NCBI GenBank assembly: GCA_040878035.1
Contig: JBBDMX010000053.1
Location: 1 to 64,000 of the forward strand
DNA length: 64,000 bases
Reading direction: 5' to 3'
From: JBBDMX01 sp040878035
GTDB lineage: Bacteria; Planctomycetota; Phycisphaerae; Phycisphaerales; Phycisphaeraceae
Shown here: positions 57,101-64,000 of the stretch, one piece after another
Numbering within the stretch: position 1 is the first letter of the stretch
Layout: every line of letters starts with the position of its first letter
Notes under the pieces: generated by a model
What the model saw: the letters and a program-made list of their open reading frames with translations, nothing else
What the model was told of the DNA's origin: nothing
Database searches by the model: none
Made by a program: the position numbers and the translations under genes

Positions 57101-58894
57101 CCAGCGTACGGTGCCCGAGGCGCCGTCCACGGCAAAGACGGCGCCGCGCCCGGTGGCCACGTACACCTCGCTGCCCACCGCCGCCAGGCCCACGGGCGAC
57201 CAGCCCAGGGACGTTCGGCCGGCATCGGCGACCAGCAGGGTCTTCCACACCAGCTTACCCCCCTGCCGCGGGTCCAGCCCCACCAGCAGCATTTCCCCCG
57301 TGTGCCCCTCGACCGGCGCCACCAGCAGGTCGCCCACGGGCAGCGGCGCCGCCACGAAACGAGCTCGCGAAAGTGCTCCGTCCATTTCCAGGCCCGCGGT
57401 CGTGCGCCAAAGCAGCTTGCCGCCGGCGGCGCGATAGGCCGACAGGCGATTGCCGAATCCCCCGCCCATGCGGCCGCGGATCACCAGGCCCGGCACGCCG
57501 CTCTCGTCCACCACGCTGCTGGAGGTCCAGGGGATCAGACCCTGGGGATCGATGGCATAGATCACACCGTCGTGCAGCGTGGCGGCCTTGCTGATGCCTT
57601 CACGGAACAGCCACAGTTCGGTCATGGAGGAGGGACCGCTGGTGTTGGTGTTCTGCCGCCCGTAGTAGCGGTTGGCCGACTGGACATTGCGTTCTTCGTT
57701 GTCGGGGGTGCCTTCGCGGTTGTTCCAGCCGGTCTGGCCGATGCCGCCGCTGTCGGTTTCGCGGGCAAAGAACATGCCGCGGTCCTTGAGGTAGAGCCGT
57801 TGGCCGTCCAGGTAGAGCGCGGTGGTGGGCCGCCACTGGCCCTCGAGCCAGCGGCGCACCAACTCCTGCCGCGATTGCGTCTCCTGGCCGGCTTGGAGAT
57901 TGGCGTAGGGGCTCACCTGCGCCTTCCAGTCATCGGCGGCGGCATAGGGCATCATCCATTGGATGGTCCACACGTCGCCGCCTTGGGCCAAGTCCGTCAG
58001 CGGCTCGGGCGCGCCCCCGTCGCGTGCCGGCGTGCCCCAGTCCATGGCCCAGGGAATCGCGCTTTGCTCGCCCAGCGTGTAGCGCGCCGCGGCGGCGTCC
58101 AACTCACGCGACAGCGACGCCAGCAGCGCCGGCGTCGGCGCGATCGCCAGGCCGCCCAGCTTCTTGAGCGACCCGGCGGCGGCTTTGACGTTGCCGATCC
58201 GCGCCTGCGCCACCACCAGCCGGGTCAACAGGTCGCGCGCCGAAATCCGCGCGTGCGGGTAGTCTTCGATCTTCTCCAGCCAGTGGGCCGCGCCCGTGAA
58301 GTCGTAGCGATCCATCGCCAGCCCCGCCAGACGGTAGGCGGCCTCTTCCCCGTAGGAACTGCCCAGGTAATGCAGACCCAATTCGCGCAGTGCGTCAACG
58401 TCGCCCCGCTCGTCCCAGCGCCGCTGAAGCAGCGCTGCGTTGCTGTCCACCATCACGCGATAGGCCGCCACGCCGTCATCCGGCAGCGCCAGGATCGTCG
58501 CCTCGGCGGCGCGGCGAATTGGCTGGTACACCGTGCCGCCTTCATGTATGGGGCTGACCACCGAGCCGGGCTTGATGATCAACTGGTGCAGCAGTTGCGC
58601 CGCCTGCGGGTATTTCTTTTCCGCCGCCAGGGCATTGGCCTGCCGCAGAAAGCCGTTGAGCTCGGTATCGACATCCAGCGCCACGTCGACGGCGGTGGCG
58701 GTCGAACCGTCGGAGGCGACCATTTCGCCCCCGAACTGCTGCGGGCCGATCCACACCATTTTCTCGGCCCACGCCGGCGCCAAACTCAGCGCCGCGACCA
58801 ACCCGCACGCCGCGCAAAGCAGGCCAAGGCATCGCCATGAGTTACCCCGGCCGCTGCGTTGTCGTTGACCCATCGTCTTCTCACTTGTGGGCAT
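54146..58894 (-). CDS. Giant exported PQQ-propeller/TPR protein
   Basis: About 1582 residues with a signal peptide (WRCLGLLCAACGLVAALSLA, cut after PAWA). The N-terminal 330 residues are TPR-like helices (AAEKKYPQAAQLLHQLI). There follows a BamB-like PQQ beta-propeller (residues about 400-830: GAVFAVDGASGTVRWASRY, LFLAGAEDVRCYDLAAGM, VLRLDADNGRRLGEIK), a helical TPR-type middle (850-1150) and a second propeller (1180-1560: LVFRDSADGKIVWATRLAD, RVVVREADSGRILWQRQFDG). It is presumably periplasmic and may be a scaffold, but the function is unknown. ATG 58894 has GGGGA 7-8 nt upstream. Ala/Gly-rich linkers are frequent. Confidence 0.9.
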   Translation of the reverse strand: MPTSEKTMGQRQRSGRGNSWRCLGLLCAACGLVAALSLAPAWAEKMVWIGPQQFGGEMVASDGSTATAVDVALDVDTELNGFLRQANALAAEKKYPQAAQLLHQLIIKPGSVVSPIHEGGTVYQPIRRAAEATILALPDDGVAAYRVMVDSNAALLQRRWDERGDVDALRELGLHYLGSSYGEEAAYRLAGLAMDRYDFTGAAHWLEKIEDYPHARISARDLLTRLVVAQARIGNVKAAAGSLKKLGGLAIAPTPALLASLSRELDAAAARYTLGEQSAIPWAMDWGTPARDGGAPEPLTDLAQGGDVWTIQWMMPYAAADDWKAQVSPYANLQAGQETQSRQELVRRWLEGQWRPTTALYLDGQRLYLKDRGMFFARETDSGGIGQTGWNNREGTPDNEERNVQSANRYYGRQNTNTSGPSSMTELWLFREGISKAATLHDGVIYAIDPQGLIPWTSSSVVDESGVPGLVIRGRMGGGFGNRLSAYRAAGGKLLWRTTAGLEMDGALSRARFVAAPLPVGDLLVAPVEGHTGEMLLVGLDPRQGGKLVWKTLLVADAGRTSLGWSPVGLAAVGSEVYVATGRGAVFAVDGASGTVRWASRYQRSMPGQLHMSRFMESGYSSIAGGWEQDVIVPRANLVVVLPSDSRRILLFDRDSGRPVADKDDGLEAALRSYVLGVRGDLLFLAGAEDVRCYDLAAGMKLRWQTTVPTSYGRGMLTRDNRIYLPQRYSVLRLDADNGRRLGEIKVRLPFNDPVGNLFSDGRRLYITGLDGVYALMDAASQLAELTRRVNQGDATALVERARLHRRLNRHGPAVADLRQAVPLLMDAQQRAAATSDLVNGLVALAQEPAASGAGDPLALLDEARRLAAEPGDQSRVDLALARIHLRQDQLDKAIDLLTALALRGGAELVEVDAATTGARAAHEPQGVLQAAVSELAIALLEELANQQPARVAPLLEQKGQAALTAAGSDPAVLAAVVRAFPGAPAALAAARRAAGAMADHAGFGVERGEVLLSDLTRSPQRDVAAQAWALLAEFHQSLGWRDQAARDWRLLATQYTDVSWTSQGQPVIASALAEQALVSLGQTSRPGAAQGGAASAPLPAMPAPPWRIAWAEASSASEVLNPPAWASSAFFDRHVLYYSASQGQLVFRDSADGKIVWATRLADQQRGFDRLGPGATLLDGVYLHQGRLPQQDHVGILRSDGRLVGLGLVSGRRLWEQAIENEGEGQLRLALMQRPGQHQPGYKISVGDGVIAESFFDPATIAQRVVVREADSGRILWQRQFDGDDVAGVAVAAGCVNVLLDRGKEMWIGDRRTGATLNRLPVSDYEPGKAMLWTRLGPLYRTRGGEWNLLGVPDGKRRFGGSITRSVINVGLVDEQTFYLANEDGSVGLVTMANGKVSWSGTPQTDAAGIISDVAMSPDRRHLYLLFTEYDQQRPQIMGQVAQHGTWQAQPNQAKTAVLVMDMAGRQTILNRVYNQLPGMQTPPDMHDLAASGDLLPWPLQGQQPGGKRRYGSRLSGSFEVAFYRKTDAALMEDLELPAPPGKEAMGNIRRLPQIIGDSLLINCDLGLICYRHDASPPAGP

Positions 58895-59097
58895 GAGTCG
58901 TCCCCGTGCGTGGCGCGCCGTCGTTCGTCGGCGGACCGTCCATGGATGATACCCCAACCGCGCGGGTGAACCTATTAGTCCGACGACTCAGTGGGATGGT
59001 TTGTTCCCGACGTCCTCCTGACGCGGATTGGGCCCGAAGACCCGCGGCGGGTCCCCGGCCTTTAGCCGTGATGTTCAGTCGCCGGAATCCTGAACCG

Positions 59098-59689
59098 TTA
59101 TATGGGCAAGACTCGCACACGGGACCGGCTTTCGTCCACGACGACCAGCGCCCCGTTCGCCAGGTCGGTGTCATGCTGCCTCAGCGCGGCAATCACCAAG
59201 TCTTCCAAGTGATCAGGTAGCAAGTCCGGCTCATCCGGATAATGCATAGGTTGAGATGACCATGGATGCGAAGCGGGGGTTCTGCGCTTCTCGCGGCTCG
59301 TCCTCAAAGCAGGACGATCCGCTGCGATGCTCGAACCCCCGCACCCCCACAAGACCGCGCGCCCGGTGCCGCTTGGCTGCCCCTTGGAGAAGGGGCTCCG
59401 CCCCCTCTCCAAACCTCACCCCCGCCCCCACGAAGGTCCAGGGGCTTGCTGGCTGCGGCAACGCTGCCCCTTGGGACCTTCCGAGTGGTCGCGGGGGTTC
59501 GGGGGCCGGCGACAGAGGCCCCCGACGGGTAGCCCCGTGCGCCGGGTCTTGCGACTCTTTGGGGGTGCGGGGGATCGAGCATCGCAGCCCGGCTCGGCGG
59601 GCGAGAAACGCAGAGCCCCTGCTTCGCCACTCTGCCTACGCGTTATCCTCATGAGCCGGATTCATGTCGATAAGGAGCTGAACACTCAT
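59098..59689 (-). pseudogene. DUF5615 toxin gene broken by a palindromic insertion
   Basis: The antitoxin stop and toxin start overlap by ATGA (59686-59689), exactly as in the intact pair at 39718-39721. The toxin begins MSVQLLIDMN, which is the family N-terminus, but then enters repeat DNA and stops (PAHEDNA, TAG near 59639). The family C-terminus LLPDHLEDLVIAALRQHDTD...GALVVVDESRSRVRVLP reappears at 59098-59225, just before the stop. The roughly 60 central residues with the acidic residues are missing and a 440-bp palindrome (59224-59664) lies in their place. The toxin must be inactive. Confidence 0.82.
59224..59664. repeat. Large nested palindrome inside the toxin gene
   Basis: Outermost arms 59226-59256 and 59632-59664 (TCCGGCTCAT-CC-GGATAATGC against its complement); second arms 59268-59299 and 59595-59628 (GCGAAGCGGGGGTTCTGCGC); third arms 59321-59355 and 59552-59588 (GATGCTCGAACCCCCGCACC). 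The centre is GC-rich. About 440 bp, the largest element in the window. Confidence 0.9.
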
Positions 59690-59916
59690 GCAACTGCCAG
59701 CGGGACCTCCCGCTCCTCGACGCGCCACGCGGCATAGGCCATCGCTTCATCGATGTCTTGCGGTTCGAGGTAGGGGTAGGCTTTGAGGATGTCTTGGCGT
59801 GATCGGCCGGCCGCCAGTAACCCCAGAATCGTTGCGACCGTCACGCGCAGGCCGCGAATGCAGGCCTTGCCGCCCATGACGGCCGGATCAAGCGTAATGC
59901 GTGTCAACTTCTTCAT
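59686..59916 (-). CDS. DUF433 antitoxin (orphaned)
   Basis: A 76-residue DUF433 protein: RITLDPAVMGGKACIRGLRVTVATILGLLAAG and AYPYLEPQDIDEAMAYAAWR. ATG 59916 is preferred to an upstream in-frame GTG because GGAGG lies 6 nt before it. Its toxin partner is interrupted (59098-59689), so the gene is intact but orphaned. It is divergent from the ParA-like gene. Confidence 0.9.
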   Translation of the reverse strand: MKKLTRITLDPAVMGGKACIRGLRVTVATILGLLAAGRSRQDILKAYPYLEPQDIDEAMAYAAWRVEEREVPLAVA

Positions 59917-60027
59917 CACGAGCCTCCGGTTCACCCAATGACCGACAATGATATCGTCAGTATAGCCGCAGCGAACGTTCCGCGCCGGGGCAGGGCGACA
60001 TCACCACCTTTCATCGTTTTTCGTATC

Positions 60028-60930
60028 ATGTCCCCATTCGCATCGCCCTATAAGGCGCATGGAGGCGTCAGTTTGGCTCAAGCCGTTTCATCCCATCCCC
60101 CCCGCATCGCTCGGCCACGTATCATCGCGCTGATGAACCAGAAGGGCGGCGTGGGCAAGACCACCACGACCGTCAACCTCGGGGCTGCCCTATCGTTGCA
60201 TCGTCAGCGCGTACTGCTGATCGACCTGGACCCGCAGGCACATCTGACCCTGCACGTGGGCCTGAATCCGGACGACTTGGACGCGACGATTTACGGGCTG
60301 ATGACCGACCCGGACGCCTCGGCCATGCATCTCATTCACGAGGTGCGCCACCGGCTCTACGCCATGCCGGCGGAGGTGAACCTGGCGGGCGTGGATGCGG
60401 AACTGGCGGAGGCGGCGGCGCAGGGCGAGGCCCAGCACATCCTGCGCGATAAGGTGCTGCCCATGCTCGAATCGCTGCCGGCCGAGGAACGCTTCGACTT
60501 TGTGCTCATCGACTGCCCGCCAAGCCTGGGGCTCTTGACCATCAACGGCCTGGCGCTGGCCAACGAAGTATTCGTGCCCATGCAGACGCATTTCCTGGCG
60601 CTCCAGGGACTGTCCAAGCTGCTCTCGACGGTGAGCATGGTGGGCCAGTCGCTTAATCCGGAACTGCGCGTGACTGCGATCGTGCTGGGCCTGCATGACG
60701 GGCAGACGGTGCTGGCCAACGAGGTGATGAGCGATCTGGAGAGCTTTCTGGAAGCGGCGCGGGGGATGGACGTGCCCTGGCGCTCGGCGCGGGTACTCCA
60801 GCCGCCGGTGCGGCGAAATATCAAGCTGGCCGAGTGCCCCAGCTTCGGCAAGACGATCTACGACTACGCCCCACTGTGCCCCGGAGCGGCGGACTATCGC
60901 AAGCTGGCCGAGGCAGTGCTTGCGATGTGA
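60028..60930 (+). CDS. ParA/Soj-like ATPase
   Basis: A 300-residue ParA/MinD-type ATPase. RIIALMNQKGGVGKTTTTVN is the deviant Walker A; LLIDLDPQAHLT and FDFVLIDCPPSLGLLT are the A' and B motifs; VRRNIKLAECPSFGKTIYDY is the C-terminal Soj/ParA signature. ParA proteins position chromosomes, plasmids or protein clusters. No parB or parS candidate is adjacent, so a role in positioning other cargo is possible. An in-frame start at 59938 exists, but ATG 60028 fits the family length better. Its TGA overlaps a possible GTG of the next gene (GTGA). Confidence 0.92.
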   Translation: MSPFASPYKAHGGVSLAQAVSSHPPRIARPRIIALMNQKGGVGKTTTTVNLGAALSLHRQRVLLIDLDPQAHLTLHVGLNPDDLDATIYGLMTDPDASAMHLIHEVRHRLYAMPAEVNLAGVDAELAEAAAQGEAQHILRDKVLPMLESLPAEERFDFVLIDCPPSLGLLTINGLALANEVFVPMQTHFLALQGLSKLLSTVSMVGQSLNPELRVTAIVLGLHDGQTVLANEVMSDLESFLEAARGMDVPWRSARVLQPPVRRNIKLAECPSFGKTIYDYAPLCPGAADYRKLAEAVLAM

Positions 60931-63539
60931 TTTCGGATTTGGGATTTCATTCGGACATCACACCTGTGACTGCACAAATCCGAAATCCGAAATCCGAAAT
61001 CCGAAATCACGCCCTCCCCTCCTGGGTGCGGCCGACGCTGGTCGTCTACTGGCTGGCGCTGGTTGTGGCGACGCATTGGCCGCGGCTGGATCTGGGGCTG
61101 CCCGGGACGGTGGAGATTCGGCCCGACAAGGTGCTTCACTTTGCCAGCTTTGTCCTGCTGACGCTGCTCCTGGTTCATGCCCGGCTCGCCGGCCGGCACG
61201 CCCGGCCGTTGACCAATCTGCTGGCGGGTTCGGGCATCGCGCTGGCGTACGCGGTGGTGGATGAATACACGCAGCAGTGGTTTGCCCGGCACTCATCGCT
61301 GGCGGATTTCCTGGCCAACTTCGCCGCCGTCGCCGCCGTGTTCTGCGCCCAGGGCGTCGAGGCCCTGGGCTGGCACGGCCAATCGGTGCGCACCTGGGTC
61401 TGCCGGCTGGCGCTGGCGGCGGTCCTGCCCGTCTGTGCCGTACTGGCGTTTGCCCGCGGCGTGCAGCTCCAGACCATCATCCTGGCGGATATGCCCAATC
61501 TGGGCCTGTCGCTGCGTGCCGACAAGGCGGCGCATTTCCTGTTCGCCGGCGTGTTGACGATCCTGCTCTACAACGCCGCGCCGCTGGGCGTTAATCGCCG
61601 CCGGGCCAATGCCCTCTTCACGCTCGTGCTGCTGGCGGCCGCCTCGCCGGTCATCGAGTTCCTTCAGACCCTGGCCCATCGCGCGCTGGAAGTGGACGAC
61701 ATGATCGCCCACTGGGCCGGCATGCTGGCGGTCGTGATCATCTGGACGTTCTACCGGGTGACAATCTATTTCATGCCCGAGCATCCGCCGGCGTTCGCGG
61801 GGGCGACTCCTGGCGATGAATCCCGGCCAAGCGAGAAGACTCGCATGGCCGGGCTTGGTGACAAAGCGAAGGGAGTTGAGCAACCGCGGCATGCCGGCTT
61901 CGTCGGCGCCGCCATCGTCGTCAGCGTGCTGACCTTCGTCTCGCGCATCACCGGCCTGGTCCGCGACGCCTACCTGGCGGCCGCCTTCGGCCTCTCGGCC
62001 ATCGCCGACGCCTTCTGGTTCGGCTTTGCCATGCCCAACCTTTCCCGCCGGCTCTTTGGCGAGGGCGCCCTCACCGCCGCGTTCATCCCCGTCTACACCA
62101 ACCTCCTGGAGCGCGACCGCGATGTCGCCCGCCGATTCGTCTCGCTGTGCATCGTGCTGATCGTGGTCGTGCTCGGCGCCTTGACCGTGCTGGGCGAATG
62201 GCTGCTGTGGAGCATCCTGCATGGCAGCAGCTTCCGGGGGTGGTCGCCCGATTCGGTGCTGGCGATTCACCTGACCATGATCATGCTGCCCTACATGCCG
62301 CTGATCTGCCTGGTGGCTTTATTTGGCGCAGTGCTCCAGGTGCATGGCCGCTTCGCCCCGGCCGCGGGCATGCCCGTGCTGCTCAACGTGGTGATGATCG
62401 TCGGCACCTTCTGGGCGGTGGGCGGCCTGGAAGCCGACGAAGCCCTGCGCCGCGGCGTCTATCTCGTGGGCCTCACGGTCATCCTCGCCGGCGTCGTGCA
62501 GTTGCTCACCCAGCTCGTGGCCATGCTCCGCTACGAAAAACTCACGCTGGTCTTCACCGGCACCGGCCCGGCGTTCGCCGTCTTCTGGCGCAACTTCATG
62601 CCCACGTTCCTGGCGCTGTCGGTCTTCCAGGTCAACACCTTTCTCGACCAGATGATCGCCATGGGCCTGTCGCCCAAGGCCGGGTCAGCGGAGAAGCTGC
62701 ACATACTCGGCCGGTGGGTCGATTATCCCATCGAGCAGGGCGGCCTGGCGGCACTCAACTGCGCGCAGCGGCTTTACCAGTTCCCCTTGGGCGTCTTTGG
62801 TCTGGCGATCGCCACCGCCATCTTTCCGGCGCTGGCGCGGGCGGCGTCGGCACCGGCGGGCGACGGTGATCTCCATACGGGCGATCGCTTTCGCACCATT
62901 CTCCGCCAGGGCCTGCGCCTGACCGTCTTCATCGGTCTGCCCGCCAGCGTCGGCCTCATCCTCGTGGGCATGCCCCTGTCGCGCGTCATCTTCGAGCGCG
63001 GCGCCTTTACACTCGAAGACTCCCGCCGCGTCACCTGGATCCTGCTGGGCTATGCCCCGGCCATCTGGGCCTATTCCATGACCCACGTGTTGACCCGCGG
63101 CTTCTACGCCCTGCGCGATTCACGCACGCCCATGATCGTCTCCCTGCTCATGGTCATGCTCAACCTCGCGCTGAACCTCACGCTGGTCTGGCCCCTGGGC
63201 GCCGCCGGCCTGGCGTGGTCCACCGCCATCTGCGCCATCCTCCAGTGCGGCCTGATGGTCGCCGCCATGCGCAACTACGTGGACAAGCCCATCGACAAGA
63301 GCGTGCTGATCAGTTGGGGCCGCACTGCATTGCTGTCGGTTCTGATGGCGCTGGCGCTGGCGCCCATCATCATCGCCTACAACCCTTCGCAACTGACCAA
63401 GCTCCAGAACCTGGCGGAACTGGCGGTCATGCTGGCGGTCGGCCTGCTCATCGCCCTGGGCGGCGCGTGGGTCCTGGGCAGCGAGGAAATCGGCTGGCTG
63501 CGGCGGAGAAGGAAAGTAGCCGCGGAAGAACACGGATGA
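60927..63539 (+). CDS. murJ: Tandem VanZ domains fused to MurJ flippase
   Basis: One uninterrupted frame of about 870 residues. Residues 35-280 hold two VanZ-like membrane units: DKVLHFASFVLLTLLLV...YAVVDEYTQQWF, then ADKAAHFLFAGVLTILLYNA...VIEFLQTLAHRALEVDD. From residue 283 (ATG 61773) a complete MurJ/MviN follows with 14 predicted helices: VVSVLTFVSRITGLVRDAYLAA, ARLFGEGALTAAFIP-type RRLFGEGALTAAFIPVYTN, DQMIAMG and FPLGVFGLAIATAIFPALA. MurJ flips lipid II. The junction is a family F repeat peptide. The start is uncertain: GTG 60927 overlaps the parA stop; GTG 61026 is the alternative. The stop lies in a CCGCGGAAGAACAC-type repeat. Confidence 0.88.
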   Translation: MISDLGFHSDITPVTAQIRNPKSEIRNHALPSWVRPTLVVYWLALVVATHWPRLDLGLPGTVEIRPDKVLHFASFVLLTLLLVHARLAGRHARPLTNLLAGSGIALAYAVVDEYTQQWFARHSSLADFLANFAAVAAVFCAQGVEALGWHGQSVRTWVCRLALAAVLPVCAVLAFARGVQLQTIILADMPNLGLSLRADKAAHFLFAGVLTILLYNAAPLGVNRRRANALFTLVLLAAASPVIEFLQTLAHRALEVDDMIAHWAGMLAVVIIWTFYRVTIYFMPEHPPAFAGATPGDESRPSEKTRMAGLGDKAKGVEQPRHAGFVGAAIVVSVLTFVSRITGLVRDAYLAAAFGLSAIADAFWFGFAMPNLSRRLFGEGALTAAFIPVYTNLLERDRDVARRFVSLCIVLIVVVLGALTVLGEWLLWSILHGSSFRGWSPDSVLAIHLTMIMLPYMPLICLVALFGAVLQVHGRFAPAAGMPVLLNVVMIVGTFWAVGGLEADEALRRGVYLVGLTVILAGVVQLLTQLVAMLRYEKLTLVFTGTGPAFAVFWRNFMPTFLALSVFQVNTFLDQMIAMGLSPKAGSAEKLHILGRWVDYPIEQGGLAALNCAQRLYQFPLGVFGLAIATAIFPALARAASAPAGDGDLHTGDRFRTILRQGLRLTVFIGLPASVGLILVGMPLSRVIFERGAFTLEDSRRVTWILLGYAPAIWAYSMTHVLTRGFYALRDSRTPMIVSLLMVMLNLALNLTLVWPLGAAGLAWSTAICAILQCGLMVAAMRNYVDKPIDKSVLISWGRTALLSVLMALALAPIIIAYNPSQLTKLQNLAELAVMLAVGLLIALGGAWVLGSEEIGWLRRRRKVAAEEHG
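60930..61009. repeat. Palindromic repeat, CCGAAATC units
   Basis: Arm 60930-60955 (TTTCGGATTTGGGATTTC) and arm 60976-61009 (four CCGAAATC units). It spans the parA stop and the N-terminal region of the VanZ-MurJ frame, where it encodes QIRNPKSEIRN, the same peptide as in dxs. Confidence 0.88.
61823..61858. repeat. Palindromic repeat family F at the VanZ-MurJ junction
   Basis: CCCGGCCAAGCGAGAAGACT...GCATGGCCGGGCTTG, almost identical to the core in the sulfatase (4211-4246). It is in frame and encodes SRPSEKTRMAGLGD. Confidence 0.88.
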
Positions 63540-63551
63540 ACACAGACGCTT

Positions 63552-63624
63552 GTTAGCCCAAGCACCAACGGTGCGGGCGAACGACGCGATCACAGAAGCC
63601 CGCACCGCTGGTGCTTGAGCTAAC
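63552..63624. repeat. 27-bp inverted repeat after murJ
   Basis: Arms 63552-63578 and 63598-63624 match at 25 of 27 positions (GTTAGCCCAAGCACCAACGG...), with a 19-nt loop. No T-run follows. A strong hairpin between murJ and the deaminase gene. Confidence 0.93.
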
Positions 63625-63669
63625 GATAATGCTGCGTTCCGTGTTACTCTGTGCCCTTGAGAACGCACC

Positions 63670-64000
63670 ATGACCGACGACGCACGATACATGCGGATGG
63701 CGCTGGACGCGTGCCGGCGCGGCGTCGAGGGCGGGCAGTCGCCGTTTGGGGCCTGTATTGTGCGCGACAGCCAGGTGCTGGCGTGCTACCACAATCATGT
63801 GTGGCTACAGACCGATCCGACGGCCCACGCCGAGGTGGTCGCCATTCGCCAGGCTTGCGCGCAGGTGAGGCACGTACACTTGGAGGGTGGCACGATTTAT
63901 TCGACGACCGAGCCGTGTCCGATGTGTTTTTCGGCCATTCACTGGGCGCGGATCGACCGCATCGTCTTTGCCGCGCGGGTCGAGGATGCAGGGCAGTTCG
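63670..64000 (+). CDS. CMP/dCMP-guanine deaminase family protein, partial
   Basis: The first 110 residues of a zinc-dependent deaminase cut by the window end. TDDARYMRMALDACRRGVEG, SPFGACIVRDSQVLA, THAEVVAIR-type PTAHAEVVAIRQAC (zinc His and catalytic Glu) and TTEPCPMCFSAIHWARIDRI (zinc Cys pair) define the family. The sequence looks closer to guanine deaminase (GuaD) or nucleoside deaminases than to the tRNA adenosine deaminase TadA, but the C-terminus needed to decide is missing. ATG 63670 follows TTGAGAACGCACC without a strong ribosome site. Confidence 0.9.
   Translation, partial: MTDDARYMRMALDACRRGVEGGQSPFGACIVRDSQVLACYHNHVWLQTDPTAHAEVVAIRQACAQVRHVHLEGGTIYSTTEPCPMCFSAIHWARIDRIVFAARVEDAGQF

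Noticed and set aside
59256..59654. Several open frames of 80-130 residues on both strands
   Set aside because: They fall inside the large palindrome and are mirror images of one another.

Overview
The window (two assembly gaps: 23-122 and 12446-12455) is a high-G+C bacterial chromosome fragment, most likely from a planctomycete of the Phycisphaerae type. The pointers are an FGly-type sulfatase, a PEP-CTERM exported protein, a membrane protein with the CGYDLTGL zinc ribbon that is common in planctomycetes, a methanofuran-type gene pair (mfnB and an amino-acid-kinase-fold partner) in a non-archaeal background, and a very large PQQ/TPR exported protein. No rRNA, tRNA, CRISPR array or transposase was seen.

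Layout. 1-9.3 kb: tandem repeats, small TA-like genes, an ABC-F ATPase, a sulfatase, a DXS-type synthase and two unknown proteins. 9.3-16.3 kb: bioB, a pair of small anchored paralogues, plsY, a zinc-ribbon membrane protein, gpmI and a GT21-like glycosyltransferase. 16.3-20.6 kb: topA and miaA. 20.8-24.4 kb: a phosphoribosyltransferase and an alpha/beta hydrolase, with an arsenic module (arsM, acr3 and a sigma70/ArsR-type promoter) between them. 24.5-31.6 kb: amino acid kinase, mfnB, truD, ilvE-like, a TIM-barrel epimerase, der and tsaB. 31.6-39.0 kb: an ABC exporter pair, an FAD enzyme with a membrane partner, a serpin-like lipoprotein and aqpZ. 39.0-41.8 kb: a DUF433/DUF5615 toxin-antitoxin pair and a siroheme sulfite reductase. 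42.3-43.4 kb: a PEP-CTERM protein with a clear terminator. 43.5-50.0 kb: a six-gene, one-strand cluster of two FeeM-like N-acyltransferases, a ThiF/E1-like adenylating enzyme, a nitroreductase, an NAD-dependent epimerase and a GT1-like glycosyltransferase; it looks like a pathway for an acylated, adenylated/oxidised and glycosylated small molecule. 51.0-54.0 kb: a restriction-modification island (C5 methyltransferase, putative nuclease partner, Vsr). 54.1-58.9 kb: the PQQ/TPR giant. 59.1-64 kb: a TA pair whose toxin is broken by a large palindrome, a ParA-like ATPase, a tandem-VanZ/MurJ fusion and the start of a CMP/guanine-deaminase family gene.

The most striking feature is the density of palindromic interspersed repeats: more than twenty copies of several sequence families that share one architecture, inverted arms often made of 8-10 bp sub-repeats. 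Many sit between genes and supply stop codons or N-termini. Others lie in frame inside genes for conserved enzymes (sulfatase, dxs, glycosyltransferase, miaA, mfnB, amino acid kinase, VanZ-MurJ) and add short low-complexity peptides, much as Rickettsia palindromic elements do. One roughly 440-bp copy has destroyed a DUF5615 toxin gene. Several genes also have a TAnnnT -10 box 6-9 nt before the ATG and no Shine-Dalgarno, which suggests leaderless transcripts.
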